Below are positions 12,250 through 24,077 of a DNA stretch of 64,000 nt, in pieces. This stretch comes from Pascua guehoae (taxonomy: Eukaryota > Basidiomycota > Tremellomycetes > Trichosporonales > Trichosporonaceae). Below the pieces are notes generated by a model. It saw only the letters and a list, made by a program, of their open reading frames with translations. It was not told the DNA's origin and did not search any database. How positions within the stretch are numbered: the stretch's first letter is position 1; every line of letters begins with the position of its first letter. Where the stretch lies: contig BCJX01000017.1 of NCBI GenBank assembly GCA_001600415.1, positions 551,005-615,004 on the forward strand, given 5' to 3'. The position numbers were made by a program, and so were the translations under genes.

Positions 12250-15200
12250 CTACATCCCCTCATCCATCCGCTCCTCGACCGAATCAAGCGGGCGCGGGGG
12301 CACGTCGTCGTCCCCCCGCTCGAGCCGACGCGAGCCGTCGTACCCCGCCAGTCCTGCCCCGCTTCCCCCGCTTCCACCGCCTCCCCCGCCTGCGCCGCCT
12401 ACCCCACTTCCCCGGCTTCCCCCGCCCACCCCACCCGCCCCGCCCACCCCGCCCGCGCTCGACCCGGCACCGGGGTCTGGGCCGGTGTCGGGGTCCAAAC
12501 TGGGACTACTCGGCATGGGCCCAATGACGCACGCAATGCCGTCCGACGAGGCGGTGAAGATGCCCTCGACGGGGATGAGGGTCTGGCCGGGGAGGGCGGT
12601 GACTGAGTCGTTTGTGCCGAGGGGGAAGAGGGTGCCTGCTGGTGGGAGGTCGGGGACCTGGGTGTTAGGGTTGGGTTGGGGGGGAGGGGATGGGATGGCA
12701 GTTGGGAGGCAGTAAAGGTTGTAGAGGCTGTAGAGGCTGTAGAGGCTGTAGAGGCTGTGGAGACTGGGTTTTGGGGGGGAAGGTAGAGTATGATGCGCCA
12801 AAACGCCGCCACGGGCAATGCAAAGGAGGAGAGGGGCATATCTCCTTTCTTCGAATAGGGCACTGTACTTTGATGGCGATGTCTGTAGAACTAAGACAAC
12901 AAGAATAGAGGGGAGCCGATAAAGCGAATGGCAAGGAACCGAGGCGAAACACAAAGGGAAATGAGAGACGGACCCAAGGAGACAAGGGAACAAAGAGCGA
13001 GACTAGAAAAGGCAACAAGGCCATATGGGCAAAGCACCACAAGACAAACTCCGAGGCAAACAAAAACAGCATCAAAATACACTCTGCAGACGTCCAGGAG
13101 ACACGGCAGAGCAATTGTGGCACAACGTACAGAAATGACAATCTGGACGAAAGAAGAGGAAGCCTCCGCGGAGGAATGGAATAAATGATGTCTCGCTCGG
13201 TGGCCGAGGCAATCAAAAGATTGACCGAGACACAAATCGACGACATCGATATCGACATCGAGATCGGCATCTGCATCGGCATCATTCTCTGTCCAGCACT
13301 TTGACCATGTCATGAGACAAGCCTACTCCGTGCCGCGGAGCACAGATAGAGCACCCCCCGTGCCTCAGCACACCAAGCACAGCTGCACCGCAACACCGGG
13401 CACAACCAACCCAACACCTACACCGCGAGAGCACCAACAATCCCGCCCGCCCCCCAGACCCACACCCGCTGCACGACTCACCTTGAGCACCACAAAGCTA
13501 AGATACCCATGGCCCCCCGTCCGCTCGTCATCATACACGATCGGCGAGCAATTCTTCGCCGCCTCAATCCACTGGCGGACCTTTGCGCGGTCCGAGGGAC
13601 GTACGAGGCAGTAAAACGAGTGCTCCTTTGCCGCGCCGCCGTTGACAATCAGGTCGTTGCTCACAAACATGATGCGCGCGGATTCTGTGAAACGATCAAT
13701 GAGGAAAAAAGTCCGCGGGAGGGGCGCGGGGCGGACCCAGTCTTGTTCCCACGGGCGTGTCTTTTCCATGGGTACTGGGGAGGACGTGGGGGAGCGCGAG
13801 CCAGGGGACATGGACCAGCGCTGGGGGTTAGTTTGGGAGGCGCATTTTTGGACCATGGAAGGGGTCGGGTGTGAGACTGTCCACGGTGTGAACTCGGCTG
13901 TTGTGAACAGAAACTATGTAGTCTGTTTATAGAGACGACACAGTGTTCCCTCGAGCCACCACCAGCGGGTCGAATCCGACTCGTGCGAGCGAAATAAAAC
14001 TACAATACGCAGCGCCACGCCGCGTACGAGACAAGACGACCCACCTTCATCCTTATTCCCTCGGCGCCGCCGCGCACCTCGATCACTTCTCGGGCTGTCG
14101 CCGCAAGGCCTGGAATCAGCGGCACGTCGGTGCTTGTAAACCTACGGATAAGGTTGGGGCCGTTGATTGCGCGCGTCACAATGCCGACTGTCAGGTCGTA
14201 CACGGTTGAGCTGGGGTGTGTTAGTCGTTTTATCCGCAGTCGAGTTTTTCGCAACTTGTTAGAACGGCTTGTTCTCCCAGTCATTCGAAGTTTCTACGAA
14301 CGGCTTGTGCACCCAGCCATTCAAAGTTTCTAAGAACGGTTTGTTCTCGATCTTCCAACAGCTCTCAGAACGCTGTTCTTCCGTTCTTCCAACAACAGTT
14401 TTGGACGGCTTGTTCTTTCGTTCTTCCAACAGCTCTCTGAATGGCTTGTTCTCCCTTTCCTCCAACCACTTTTCAGAACGGTTTGTTTTCCAGTTCTTCC
14501 AACCCCTCCTCGAAACGATTTGTTCTCCGGTCCATCTTGACCGCCTGGCACTTACCGCTCACTTCAAACAACTCATTCTTCAATCACTCTTTTAAAGATT
14601 TGGTCCCCCATCACTCGTTGGAACGACTTGGTCTTCCAACGCATGTCAACAGGACACAGTCTCCCATCACTCCCAAACAAAAGACAACATCGCTCCCGAG
14701 CGCAAGACAACATCACTCCCAAACAGAACACAAAATCACTCCAAAGCAGAAGACAACACCACGGTCAAGAAAAGAATACACATTTCGGCCCCCTTTTCCA
14801 CTCACTATGTGACAGCGCAGTCGACAAAAAATCCCCGCTGGTGCAGGAGATGCATGTACATGATACACCCGACTTTTTCGTTTGTGAGCGTGTGGCTGGG
14901 TGTGAGCCGGTGAGCGGGTGTGGGTGTGCAAGGGGGAGCACGGCTGCTGCGGTGGTATGGTATTCGCGTCCGAGTATGTCGTTGGTCGGCAGCAAATGCT
15001 GCCTGGTACATTGGGACGGAACAAGGGCTGTATTAATGTCCAGAGGGGCAAATAACGTGCAAACCGAGCACATCCACGCCGTTCGAGGAATACTGTGCCT
15101 CGCCACAAACACAATCAGCACGTACTAGTGTACCTCCCTAAGGAGGGGAATTTCATCCGGGTGGAAAATGACATAGCTCGTCTTGCCGACGAGGTCTTGC

Positions 15201-16312
15201 GGCTCGTACCCGAGGATTTCAGACATGGACTCGGAGACGTAGACAATGACGGCCTGGGTGTGAGCGCGTGAGCGGGGGTGTCGTGGGGAAAGGGTTGGAC
15301 GAGCGGAATGGAAAAGGGTGTCGAGGAACCCGCCAGGGACTGGTGCGTACAAACCGCTACGAGAGTGTTGGCGAGGCGCACGAGTTTTTCGATCTACAGC
15401 ATATCATAGGGGGAGACGGGAGACAGGTAGGGGGTACATGTATCGGAAGAGGAGGACGCTTGACCATGGCCCCGACAAAATCGTCGCCCGCTGTCCAAGC
15501 CACACCGCAACGACTAAAGGCCATGCCTCGCCAACCACCACGCAGCGACAACGACAGCTGCCTGGATACCCGCTGCGCAGACGAGCGGATGTTGTCCTGC
15601 GCTGTTCCGCACCGGTGGCGGAAATTCCTTCCGCCACATGCCACATGGCCACACGCGGCAAACACATCCCAACCGACACCCCCACCAATCGACGCCAGAA
15701 GCCCGTCCGTGCGACACCCGATGCCCGATGCCCGTCGCGTACCCGCGGGTGTGGGTGCTCATCAGGGACCTCCTTTTCCAGCCAGGCTCTGCAGGCCAGA
15801 CTCTGCAGGCCAGACTCGGTAGGCTGTGCGGGACAAGGCGAGCTCGACGCCACTCGTACGGGTCATGCGGTGGACGGCGATTCCCGAGTCGCGAGCTGCG
15901 CACGCTCGATTACGAGCACATCCGAAACCACAGTTGCACTGCAACCCACCGGCCGACCGCCGCCGTCGAGAATACACTATGGAAGAGACGAAAATGGCCT
16001 CGGGGGGTAGAGACCAGGCCCACACGCGCGACTAATTCAACTTCACGCCGATGTTTGCTTGAGACGGTTCCTCCGTGGCCATGGCCAAACTCCCACCTGC
16101 CCCACCTCTTCCATTTGCCCCACCTCCCCCGTCTGCCCCACCTACGCCACCTCCCCCATCTGACCCATCTGACCCATCTGCCCCACCTGCACCATCGCCC
16201 CATCGCCGCCGGCTTGGCTGCGCGGTCTACGTAATTCCCAGATGCCCGGTCAACTCACATTACGTTCGCCGGTGAGCACGAACAGGGCGCTGAGCCCCAG
16301 TTCGCGCGGCAT
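12250..16312 (-). CDS. PAS-domain protein (basidiomycete white-collar-like PAS family, no LOV cysteine)
   Basis: Seen: exons 16259-16312, 15126-15253, 14806-14895, 14045-14210, 13482-13820 and 12250-12657 join in phase to 394 residues. The N-terminal PAS core reads VIVYVSESMSEILGYEP then VIFHPDEIPLLREVHY, followed by KVGCIMYMHLLHQRG and the strand STVYDLTVGIV. A linker starting MKRWSMSP leads to a second PAS-like half (FFLIDRFTESARIMFVSNDLIV, RQWIEAAKN). The end includes VEGIFTASSDGIACVIGP and a Gly-rich tail. Known: many basidiomycetes carry a family with this exact order (YEP-EELIG, HP-E, DRF-IMY-SN, AIFSAHSDG), recalled rather than searched. The first PAS lacks the NCRFLQ flavin-binding motif, so it is probably not a photoreceptor. 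Odd: introns of 1005, 230, 595, 224 and 824 nt, several full of tandem repeats. Exon 1 is the least certain part. Confidence 0.75.
12718..12763. repeat. 9-bp tandem repeat TGTAGAGGC in PAS-gene intron 5
   Basis: Five copies of a TGTAGAGGC unit, the last degenerate, lie just upstream (on the minus strand) of the acceptor of the final PAS exon at 12658. On that strand the array reads as a C/T-rich stretch (GCCTCTACA) and may serve as an extended pyrimidine tract. Confidence 0.8.
14255..14551. repeat. Degenerate ~36-bp minisatellite in PAS-gene intron 3
   Basis: About eight divergent copies. Each begins near GAACGGNTTGTTCT and continues with TTCTTCCAACAGCTCTC-like sequence. Because 36 is a multiple of three, an open frame with a 12-residue NGLF-type repeat runs through it on the plus strand; this is judged an artefact. 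It lies wholly within the intron 14211-14805. Confidence 0.8.
14666..14758. repeat. ~23-bp tandem repeat in PAS-gene intron 3
   Basis: Four copies of a 23-bp unit starting ATCACTCCCAAACA and ending AGACAAC. It sits beside the 36-bp array and shares no unit with it. Confidence 0.75.
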
Positions 16313-17172
16313 CGTCCTCGGGGCCGCGGGCACGGCGGGGGCGCGGGCGGGCGTGGGCGGTTGTGTGCCGTGGGGGGGTGGCGGGGTGGCGAGCGGGGGT
16401 CTAGTCTAGCGTGGGCGGGGGGTTGGGTCTAGTCGAGCGAGGTGGGTGTGGGGGGTTACTGTGGGGCTGTTGTGGGATCGTGTTGTGCGTGTTGTGGGGA
16501 TCTAAAGATGCGCCAGTGGCCACTCGATTGTTGCGCCGTCGTGCGCCGTGCGAGTGCCGTGCAGACCGAGTGCGTTTCTCGTCCCCGCTGGGTGTGTGGT
16601 TGCAGTGCCGAGTCGCACGGACCAACCAAACGTGCTAATTGTAGTTTGGAGATGCGAAACCCAGAACCCAGAACCCACTCGAGGGGCGCGGGGGACATAA
16701 AGTTCAGTCCCGAGGATACACCGGGGACCGGCCAGGTCCAGCCAACCTCCTAGTCGTCGAGGCCAAGGTTGCGACCGTAGGTACCGTGGGTGCCGTAGGC
16801 CGTAGGTTGGGTTGGTCGGGTTGATACCGCGAGCTGGGCGGTGACCGAGGAGGGGGGAGATGGTTGCAAATCGTATCTAGCTATCTTGGGCTCTACGTAT
16901 CGATTTGGCGTGTTGGGATCCTTATCGCCGCGTACGGTTGTGGGCAACTAGGCTGGCTACGCTGGCTGGACAATGTGGTATGCGACCGTTCTGCTGTTTG
17001 TTCGTTCGTTTCCCGTACGCGTCCAGACGTCCACGCCAAACGTCGACAACAAACGTCTAATGGTCCAACGTCCAAACGCCAAACGTCAAACGGCGTCCAC
17101 GGCGTCCACGGCGTCCGCCCCTCGTCGAGACCTGCGTACCTGCGTACTGCGTACTGTACCTGGTACGTCGCA

Positions 17173-17207
<35 letters not shown>

Positions 17208-20013
17208 AGGTGCCCGTGCGGCGCGACCGGCGATGGCGTGCGGCGTGCGCTTACTGTACCGTACTCTACCGTAGTGCGCAGGTGTGCGCTCGTGCGTTGT
17301 CGCCTGGTGTCTTCGGTGTCTCGGTGTCTTTTTGTACGGGATTGGCGTTGACCAACGAATTGCCAGCACGCTAGCTTGGCTGGGTAGCGGCCCGCTGGCG
17401 TGTGGTTGGTGCGCGCCGGGCCGGGGGGATTAGACGCAGGATCGCGTAATTGTGGCACGCGGTGTCCGAGCTTTTTGCTTTGACCCTCTCGCCGGCAGAC
17501 GGGACGGGCGACGCCGGGGGGGAGTGGGCGGGGGGTCTGGGCTGGGCCTACTGGACTAGAGCTTCAGCTTGATGGCGACCAGACAAGGTTTCGAGTGTCG
17601 GCGTGCGTGCGACGCGAGGTACGGCGCGACGGTCACGACAACGCGGACGGGGCGGAGCGGCGTACGCCGATGGCGGAGGGAGTGGGTGGGGTGTGCCGGG
17701 GTAGTCACGGCTATTTTTGCGAGTGCTTGAAGATGTCGGCGGTCAGTACCGTCTACCGTGTACAGTGTTATTGTTGTGTTGTGTTAGGTTGGGTGGGTGG
17801 CGTTGGATGCGGATGTTTGATGTGCAGGTAATAGACACCTGGGGACGCTAGACGACATACCTTCCACCCGCGGTTTGATCTTTTTGTAGTCCAAAGTGCC
17901 ACTTGCTTCCGAACATGGCCACGGATGTTTCACCCCACAGGCCTCGAGACTCGAGCTCGTTCGTCACCATGCACCGCATCCACCACCCACCATCCGCCAT
18001 CCACACCCATCCGCACTCGAGTGGTTATCCCGGCCATAAGACCGGCGGAAGCCAAAAGCCACGCACTGCACCGAGCTCCGCTCCGCTCGCTCGGCTCTCT
18101 CGGGTCAACCTCAACCTTAGTGGAGCTCGCCGCTGCGGCCACATGGATCCCGGCGTTGCCTAGTGCGCACGCGCGTGACTTTGCCGTCGGAAAACAAGTA
18201 CAAGTAGAGGAATGCTCATATGCTCACCCGGCGCCACGATGCCACCGAGCACAGCACCACCGCGCAGCGTACAACCGGACTGGACTCTGACCCAGCATAC
18301 TGTATGCCAGCATGTAATGCAGCACAGCACGGGCTGGCCAAGTGATCGCGATCACCCGCCATGTACGTAAGCGACATAGGCGACAAGTGCTCGGTGCCTA
18401 GCACCGCCGAGCACCGCCCGGCACCGCCTCGGCGTCCAACTTGCCTCCTGACCTCGGGCGATGCGGTGCTCTACCCGTGTCTTGGCCCTCTACGCCGTCG
18501 GAATCAGGGCTGCCGAGGACTGCGGGCGGGAGCGGGGTGCATGGCCCGTCGCCGTGGTGCTGACCGATGTTGACACGTGATGACAGACTTGCTGACTTGG
18601 CGGAGGCCAGAGGATTGCTCCAGCGAATTGCATGCCATGAATAGTGCCCTGCACCCTTTGGTAGAGTAGCTTGGTACACTGCCCAGAGGCGGAGCTGACG
18701 AGTGTGCTGCAGTGCAAATTCTATGCATAGTGGCCATGATGTACACCTGGACAGGCAATCAGGTATTGGGTGCAGTGGTGGACATCGAGGCGGGCCCGGA
18801 ATGCAATCCATGACACGACATTGCCACACGCCCCAATCTCGTCATGGGGCATGATCAACTGATCACGACTGACGCGTCGAGCCAATCGCCCGCCGCGACT
18901 GACAACGACGACCGCGATGGAGACAATCATGTGCGCGCGGACGTGTACCATGTACCACTAGTAGTGTGCTCGGTGCGTGTATTGCGCTGGATTACGTGCT
19001 TCAACGTGCAGAGGCAAGGGGAGGTCTGTGGCGGCCTTGGCGACACGTACCTCGCATGTTGTACGTGTTAATCTCAAGTGGCAAGTGGCCTTGACGCCAA
19101 GGCGATCCACAGTGAACGGTTACGAACGTTTGGCTGGTCTGATCATGTGGTGGCTATCAGGTAAGCAAGCATTAGATGTCCTGGGCGTCTGTGACGAGCA
19201 CGAGGTGCCTGGTCACATTTTTTTTCTTGTTTCGCCGTCGTTTTCTCGCTGTTGCAGTCTCGCTGTCGCTGGCCATCCAGCCTTTGCGCAGCATGTACTG
19301 GCCAACCTCGATTTGGTGGACAGACGTCGTCATCCGCGCCGTCTGCGCGGGGACAACCTGCAGCTCATAACCAGCAACTCGTAGCAACTGGCGTCCCGCA
19401 CCCAGCACAGCCAACAAGGGGCAAGTGTACGGCCCGCCGTGCCGCGCCGAGCGGGCACGGTGCTGCGCATGTTGCGCCGTCCAATCTAATGAGGGTTTGA
19501 GGGCGTGCCGCACGTTTACTCCGCTGCTCGCAGAGGGCAGGCATGGTCCGCATGGCGAGATCGGGTTGTTTTTGCCACGCGGGAATGACATTTTGGCGTG
19601 TATGCCGGCATTTGTGTGCCCCCTGACGAGTCATCTGACTCATGGCTGGGCACTGCCACTGGGGTTGACGACAGGGAGATCTGGCCTCTAGTCTGTCGTT
19701 AGCACACATTATGCATGACAGCTACGAGCTTAATTAACTCGCTTCAACTGTCCCCTCGGGCCTGTCCCGCCAAACACCACCCAACGGGCTTGTCGACCAC
19801 CATGAGCATGAGCAGTGGTGAGAACATGAGAACCGGGGACCTGGTGCTCGTTGCTGGCTTGGCAGACGCTGGCTTGCACCGCCAATGATAACCAGGTGAC
19901 CTCCATCTCCATCTCGCATCTTGACAACCTACAGTACCGGTATAAACAACCTATCACATCCACCTCGAGACCACCGTCTACTCACAGTCCACCCACAGTC
20001 TTCCACCTCGCTG
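16313..20013. other. Long intergenic region, 3.7 kb, no secure gene
   Basis: Contains the upstream region of the PAS gene and the 3' region of the Zn2Cys6 gene ending at 20014. A weak minus-strand candidate runs from ATG at about 17916 (MFGSKWHFGLQKD) to a frame ending VAIKLKL at 17559. Its splice sites are poor and no family is recognised, so it is not called. Other open frames (maximum 158 codons) look random. The region also holds a GTGCTC hexamer array. No tRNA boxes were seen. Confidence 0.45.
17172..17208. repeat. GTGCTC hexanucleotide array
   Basis: About six copies of GTGCTC in non-coding DNA, flanked by CGTAC-rich words. Confidence 0.85.
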
Positions 20014-23000
20014 CTACTCGGGATGTAACTCGGGGATCCCGTCCCTCAGCGTCTCAAACAGCGCGTTCAGATGCGCCGAGTCGAACTCAGTATTGTCCAG
20101 GTCGTTCAAGTCGCTCAGGCCGGGATCAATGGTCGTCACATCTCCGCCGACAGTCGGCAGAACGCTGGACGCAGCCGTTGCCGACTGGGTCGTTACCGAC
20201 TGGGTCGTTGCCTCTGAAGTTTCCCGTGCACTCGTTGACGCACCACGACCACGAGTCTTTGGAGGTGCTGGCGCGGGGCAGAATGAGTTTGTCGTTTCAA
20301 GCTGGATCGCAGCCAACCAGGCGGGTGCGGCGCCCATCGTATTCGACATCGGCAGGAAATCATCTCCGCCCGACGACCCTCCGCTACCGCCGCTCGTCTG
20401 CGACGCGGGGCTCGGGTTGTTCGACTCCCACGTACTGACCGTGGCCGACAACTTCCTAACTTCCGGCATCGCAGGTTCCGATGAACCCGAAAAGTACTTG
20501 TGAAACGCCTGAACCGCATTCGGTATGGACCTAGTGGTCAACCACATCCGAGCATCCAGCACTTACAGTGGCGGCCAGAATGTGATTGCAGCGTCCAGCG
20601 CTTTAACATCGCGCTCCCGGTCCCTTTGGTGTCGGGCGGCATATTGCGCGGCATCTGGGGGCGGCGTTGATGATGCAAAGGCCGCCAGCTGCTCGGGTGT
20701 TGGCCGCATCTTCTCCATCGTTTCTGGGATCTGCTCCGCCACGTCACCAACATCTGCCCATGCCCAGCCCTGAAGTGTAAGTAACATAGCCGACACGCCA
20801 ACAGTCACGCACCATCTGCTGCAGCGCCTCGAGCGCGGTTTCAACGTCGATTTGTTTTTGTTTCCAAGTCCATCCAGTTCCTCCAGGCTAAAGTGTCAGG
20901 GCCGTATCAGAATCGGACCGCTTACAGTGTTGGTGGGGTAACCCTGCTCGTTTGTTGGAATTTGCTACACTGTCAGGCGTACGCCCAGCACGTGTCCGCC
21001 CATGCCAATACTCACAGACAAGAACTCAGCCGTTGATAGCAAAACGCGGAGCAACATTGCCGCACCTGGGGCATTAGAGACTCTGAACACCACAGCTGGG
21101 TGGATTATTTACCTTTCAAAACGCCGATAGAGATAAGTGCCTGCCATTAGCAATGCCCCAAACAGACGCTGCTTACCTTGAAGAGAGGCATTTGTGCTCG
21201 GCACATGGAAAGTAGTTGGTCGACACTTTGCATCTCGAGCTCTTCGAGCATGGCCAAGCGTGCAGCCTCGGGGTGGTCCTGTTTTGAGCCTCCTTGCGGC
21301 AAAACGTAGCCGTCACGGAGTGTCTTGCGAAACTGTATGAGTTCGCGAATCGCCTGGTGCACCACGAGCAGCAAAAAGGGACAGCCACTCCGCAAGCTAG
21401 AAAAGTGCTACAAGTCAGTCTGGTTTGTATTCACCGCCTCAAACGCACGTGGATGGGAGAAAACACGAGTGCCAAGCCTCGGCAAGGTTCGAGGAGGTCT
21501 GCCGTACGCGAATTGATATCTCGGTCATGTTCACGCTGTGCGTGTTAGCTCGCCACAAAGGGGTACGCCAGCTGTGAACAAACAATTTCACGCCATATAG
21601 AGCGGGTATTGTTGCAAAAGTCGCGGACATCTATCCGACCTGGGCGACGCTTGGCGGGTTTGGTGAGGGTACGCGCAATTTTGCGACCAATCTCGGCGGA
21701 ACGGACAAAGGCATGCAGAAAAAACTGGAGATTAGCCGTCATACAGGTCAAGAATCATGGAATGCCCAATGTTGTCAAACGCACACAGGGCCAGTCATGG
21801 GATTGAGCGTGACTTACGGCAAGAGCTGTGGCGGCCACAGGAGCAGAAGGTTGCTCGACCTCGAGCAACCACGCCCGGGATTCCTCTATATCTTCATCGG
21901 TGCTGGGATTAGCGCAAGCAAAGTTGCAGACTTACATCCTGGGCTCCACTCCTGATCCGGCCGAATGAAACGCATCAGAGACACACATTGTCCAAAAGAT
22001 TCGCCTGCCCATCAGCCTCGAGTCTGCGTTGTATTGTTAATACCAACCGTTCCTTGATTCCCCGCATTAGATGGGGCAATTCAAGCTGATCTTCCGTCGG
22101 CGTCACGATGATCCCATCTGACCCGCAAACGACATTGAGCTGGCGCATTTGTTCACAAACAATGGTGTGTACGACCTCAACTACTAGTGTCAGTAGTCTG
22201 GAGCCCCGGCACAAAAACACCCACTTTCCATGGCCTCCTGTTCACTGCCGTACTTCCTATCGGACATGTGCTGCAACTGTGAAAAGAGCGCGAGTGCCTG
22301 GACACCCGTGGAAGATGGCTTGCGAAGAATGCCATGTAAGTCAATGAGCTTGTGGGCGCGATCAACGAGCGCCTCGCACACACTGCGCCGTGCACGACCC
22401 CACCCCACGTGCGTCGCCGTATCCGACTTGAACTGTCGTTAGAAACGAGAACGACCAGTAAGAACGCACCAGCCCATTCTCCGTAATGACTGCTTGGTCA
22501 GCAAGGTGTACCGACCTCTGAGCACAGAGAGATGACATACCTTTTGGAGCAGTGTGCGCGGCTCTTTTGTCAAGTCCCAGAACCTGCAGTCAGCCGGTTT
22601 GCCACGGTCGCTGGGGACTCACCACGGGGCTATCCGAAAACCTCGCCGCCCATGCTTCAATGACGGCACATAGCACCTCCTGGTCGGGTTGCATGCGGTC
22701 TGAGCGCTCCCCTGCGCGTATCCAGTCTGCGTAGAAGATTTCGGGGCTAACCATTGGCAGGGTGAGGTGCACGGCAGAAAAATAGACGCGAATGAGGTGC
22801 CGACTTAGTTGGATACCGAGAGCCCGATCCGCCAAACGCTGCCCGACCACTTCGGGACGACCCCATGGAACCAATGCGACCATGCGAGGATCTGGTGCCC
22901 ACAGGGACCACGGGTCGGGCTCTTTGTCGGGGTTGGTCAAGGAGAGGACGTCGTCTTCGCGCATACGCTTTCTGGGCGGTTCTCCGTTCAGGATATGCGC

Positions 23001-24077
23001 AAGTGTACTTGCGTGTCGTGGATCGGCAGCCAGTGTGACGAGCGCGTTTTGGACCACCATGTGAACAGGATCAGAGACGGCGGCCCCCGCAAAAGTGGGA
23101 TCGTAGCCTTGTTGGAAGTCTGTGAACTCTTTCATCGGCGGTGTGACTTGAACAGACGGTACTTGCGTATCCTGACCTGCTGGATCTTGCAGTAGCGCGT
23201 CCCACATGGTATATTGCGTAGAATTGGTCGCAATGCCTTGCGCGCCGAATGAGTTTGCCAGAAGCGATTCTGACAGACCAAACGGTGTCGGAGCACTGCT
23301 GCTCGGCCCAGTGGCTGCACTGGAAAAGTCGAACCCCAGGAATGTGTTGGTCGGATCCATGCCCAGACCTACGCCTTGTCCGAATGGTATGCCAAGGTTA
23401 GCGCCAGGCATCGACCCGAGTCCATCTGCGGATTGTCCAGGTTGCCCAGGCTGCACGCCGGGCGACGGCATGGCGTTTCCGCCAGATGGTCCCGAAGGTG
23501 TAGACGTATCGAGGAGAGTGCCATCGCTTCCGTAGATCTGCTTGGCAGCCTCGATCCGCCGGCCGCCCTTGTTGGGCTTGCTGGGGTTGACAATGTGGAC
23601 CGTCGTGCAGCGAATGGCCTTGTTGGAGCAGTTGGTGCATGCAACATCCGGGTACTCGCGGACAAGAACGTGGAGGGGCCGGGGACGCGCGTCGCTGGGC
23701 TGAGGCAGGAGCTCTAACAGGTCGCATCTGGTTGTCAGCTGGGGTTCTGAGACCAGTGGTCTAGGCGACGGAGGAAGCATACAAGAGTGTAGACAGCGTA
23801 GCAACGCCAGGCCGCCTCTACACCCTCACGCTGTTGCCCAGGACAGTTGAGGGGGAGGGCACGACAGGAATGATAGCAGCTCAACCGCAGAGCAGGGTTA
23901 CTACCCCGGATCTCTCTGTACAGGAGCAGACAGTCGCAACAATGGCCTGGTTCTCGACTCACTTGACCCTACGCAGCCGACACGAGTCGCACGCAACGTT
24001 TTGGCCTGGGCGTCAGCAGCCAGCCATACTGCAATGGTAGGCTTACGGCGCTTCTTCCTCTCTGGAGGATCTGTCAT
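20014..24077 (-). CDS. Zn2Cys6 fungal transcription factor with expanded zinc-cluster loop, 18 exons
   Basis: Seen: exons from 5' to 3' are 24047-24077, 23963-24005, 22623-23727, 22541-22583, 22470-22489, 22225-22432, 22048-22183, 21936-22004, 21818-21902, 21567-21724, 21449-21535, 21177-21396, 21113-21140, 21016-21065, 20926-20964, 20813-20887, 20567-20769 and 20014-20530. All phases close, giving 1038 residues. The zinc cluster is VACDSCRLRRVKC then CTNCSNKAIRC, with 28 residues between the two halves (Cys 16, 19, 26, 55, 58, 65). KPNKGGRRIEAA follows. The middle-homology domain includes RFSDSPVVLGL, GWGRARRSVCEALVDRA, KPSSTGVQALALF and RRIFWTMCVSDAF. Known: a nuclear DNA-binding regulator of the fungal-specific family; target unknown. 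Least certain junction: the 31-nt intron at 21536-21566. Confidence 0.88.

Noticed and set aside
13955..13990. GGGTCGAATCCGAC, resembling a tRNA T-arm
   Set aside because: The loop lacks the TTC of a B-box, no A-box or anticodon arm fits upstream, and the position falls in a PAS-gene intron.
14269..14595. Plus-strand 12-residue repeat protein (NGLF type)
   Set aside because: It exists only because the 36-bp minisatellite is a multiple of three. It lies in an intron, with no start context or conserved domain.
17559..17916. Possible two-exon small gene (MFGSKWHFG... to VAIKLKL)
   Set aside because: The donor needed (GTGGAA) is poor, the better donor (GTATGT) gives an early stop, and no family is recognised.
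22005..22224. Apparent frameshifts in the 20014-24077 regulator
   Set aside because: Continuous reading breaks near 22220 and 22010, but introns of 41 nt (GTGGGT donor) and 43 nt (GTTGGT donor) restore the frame, so a pseudogene is not needed.
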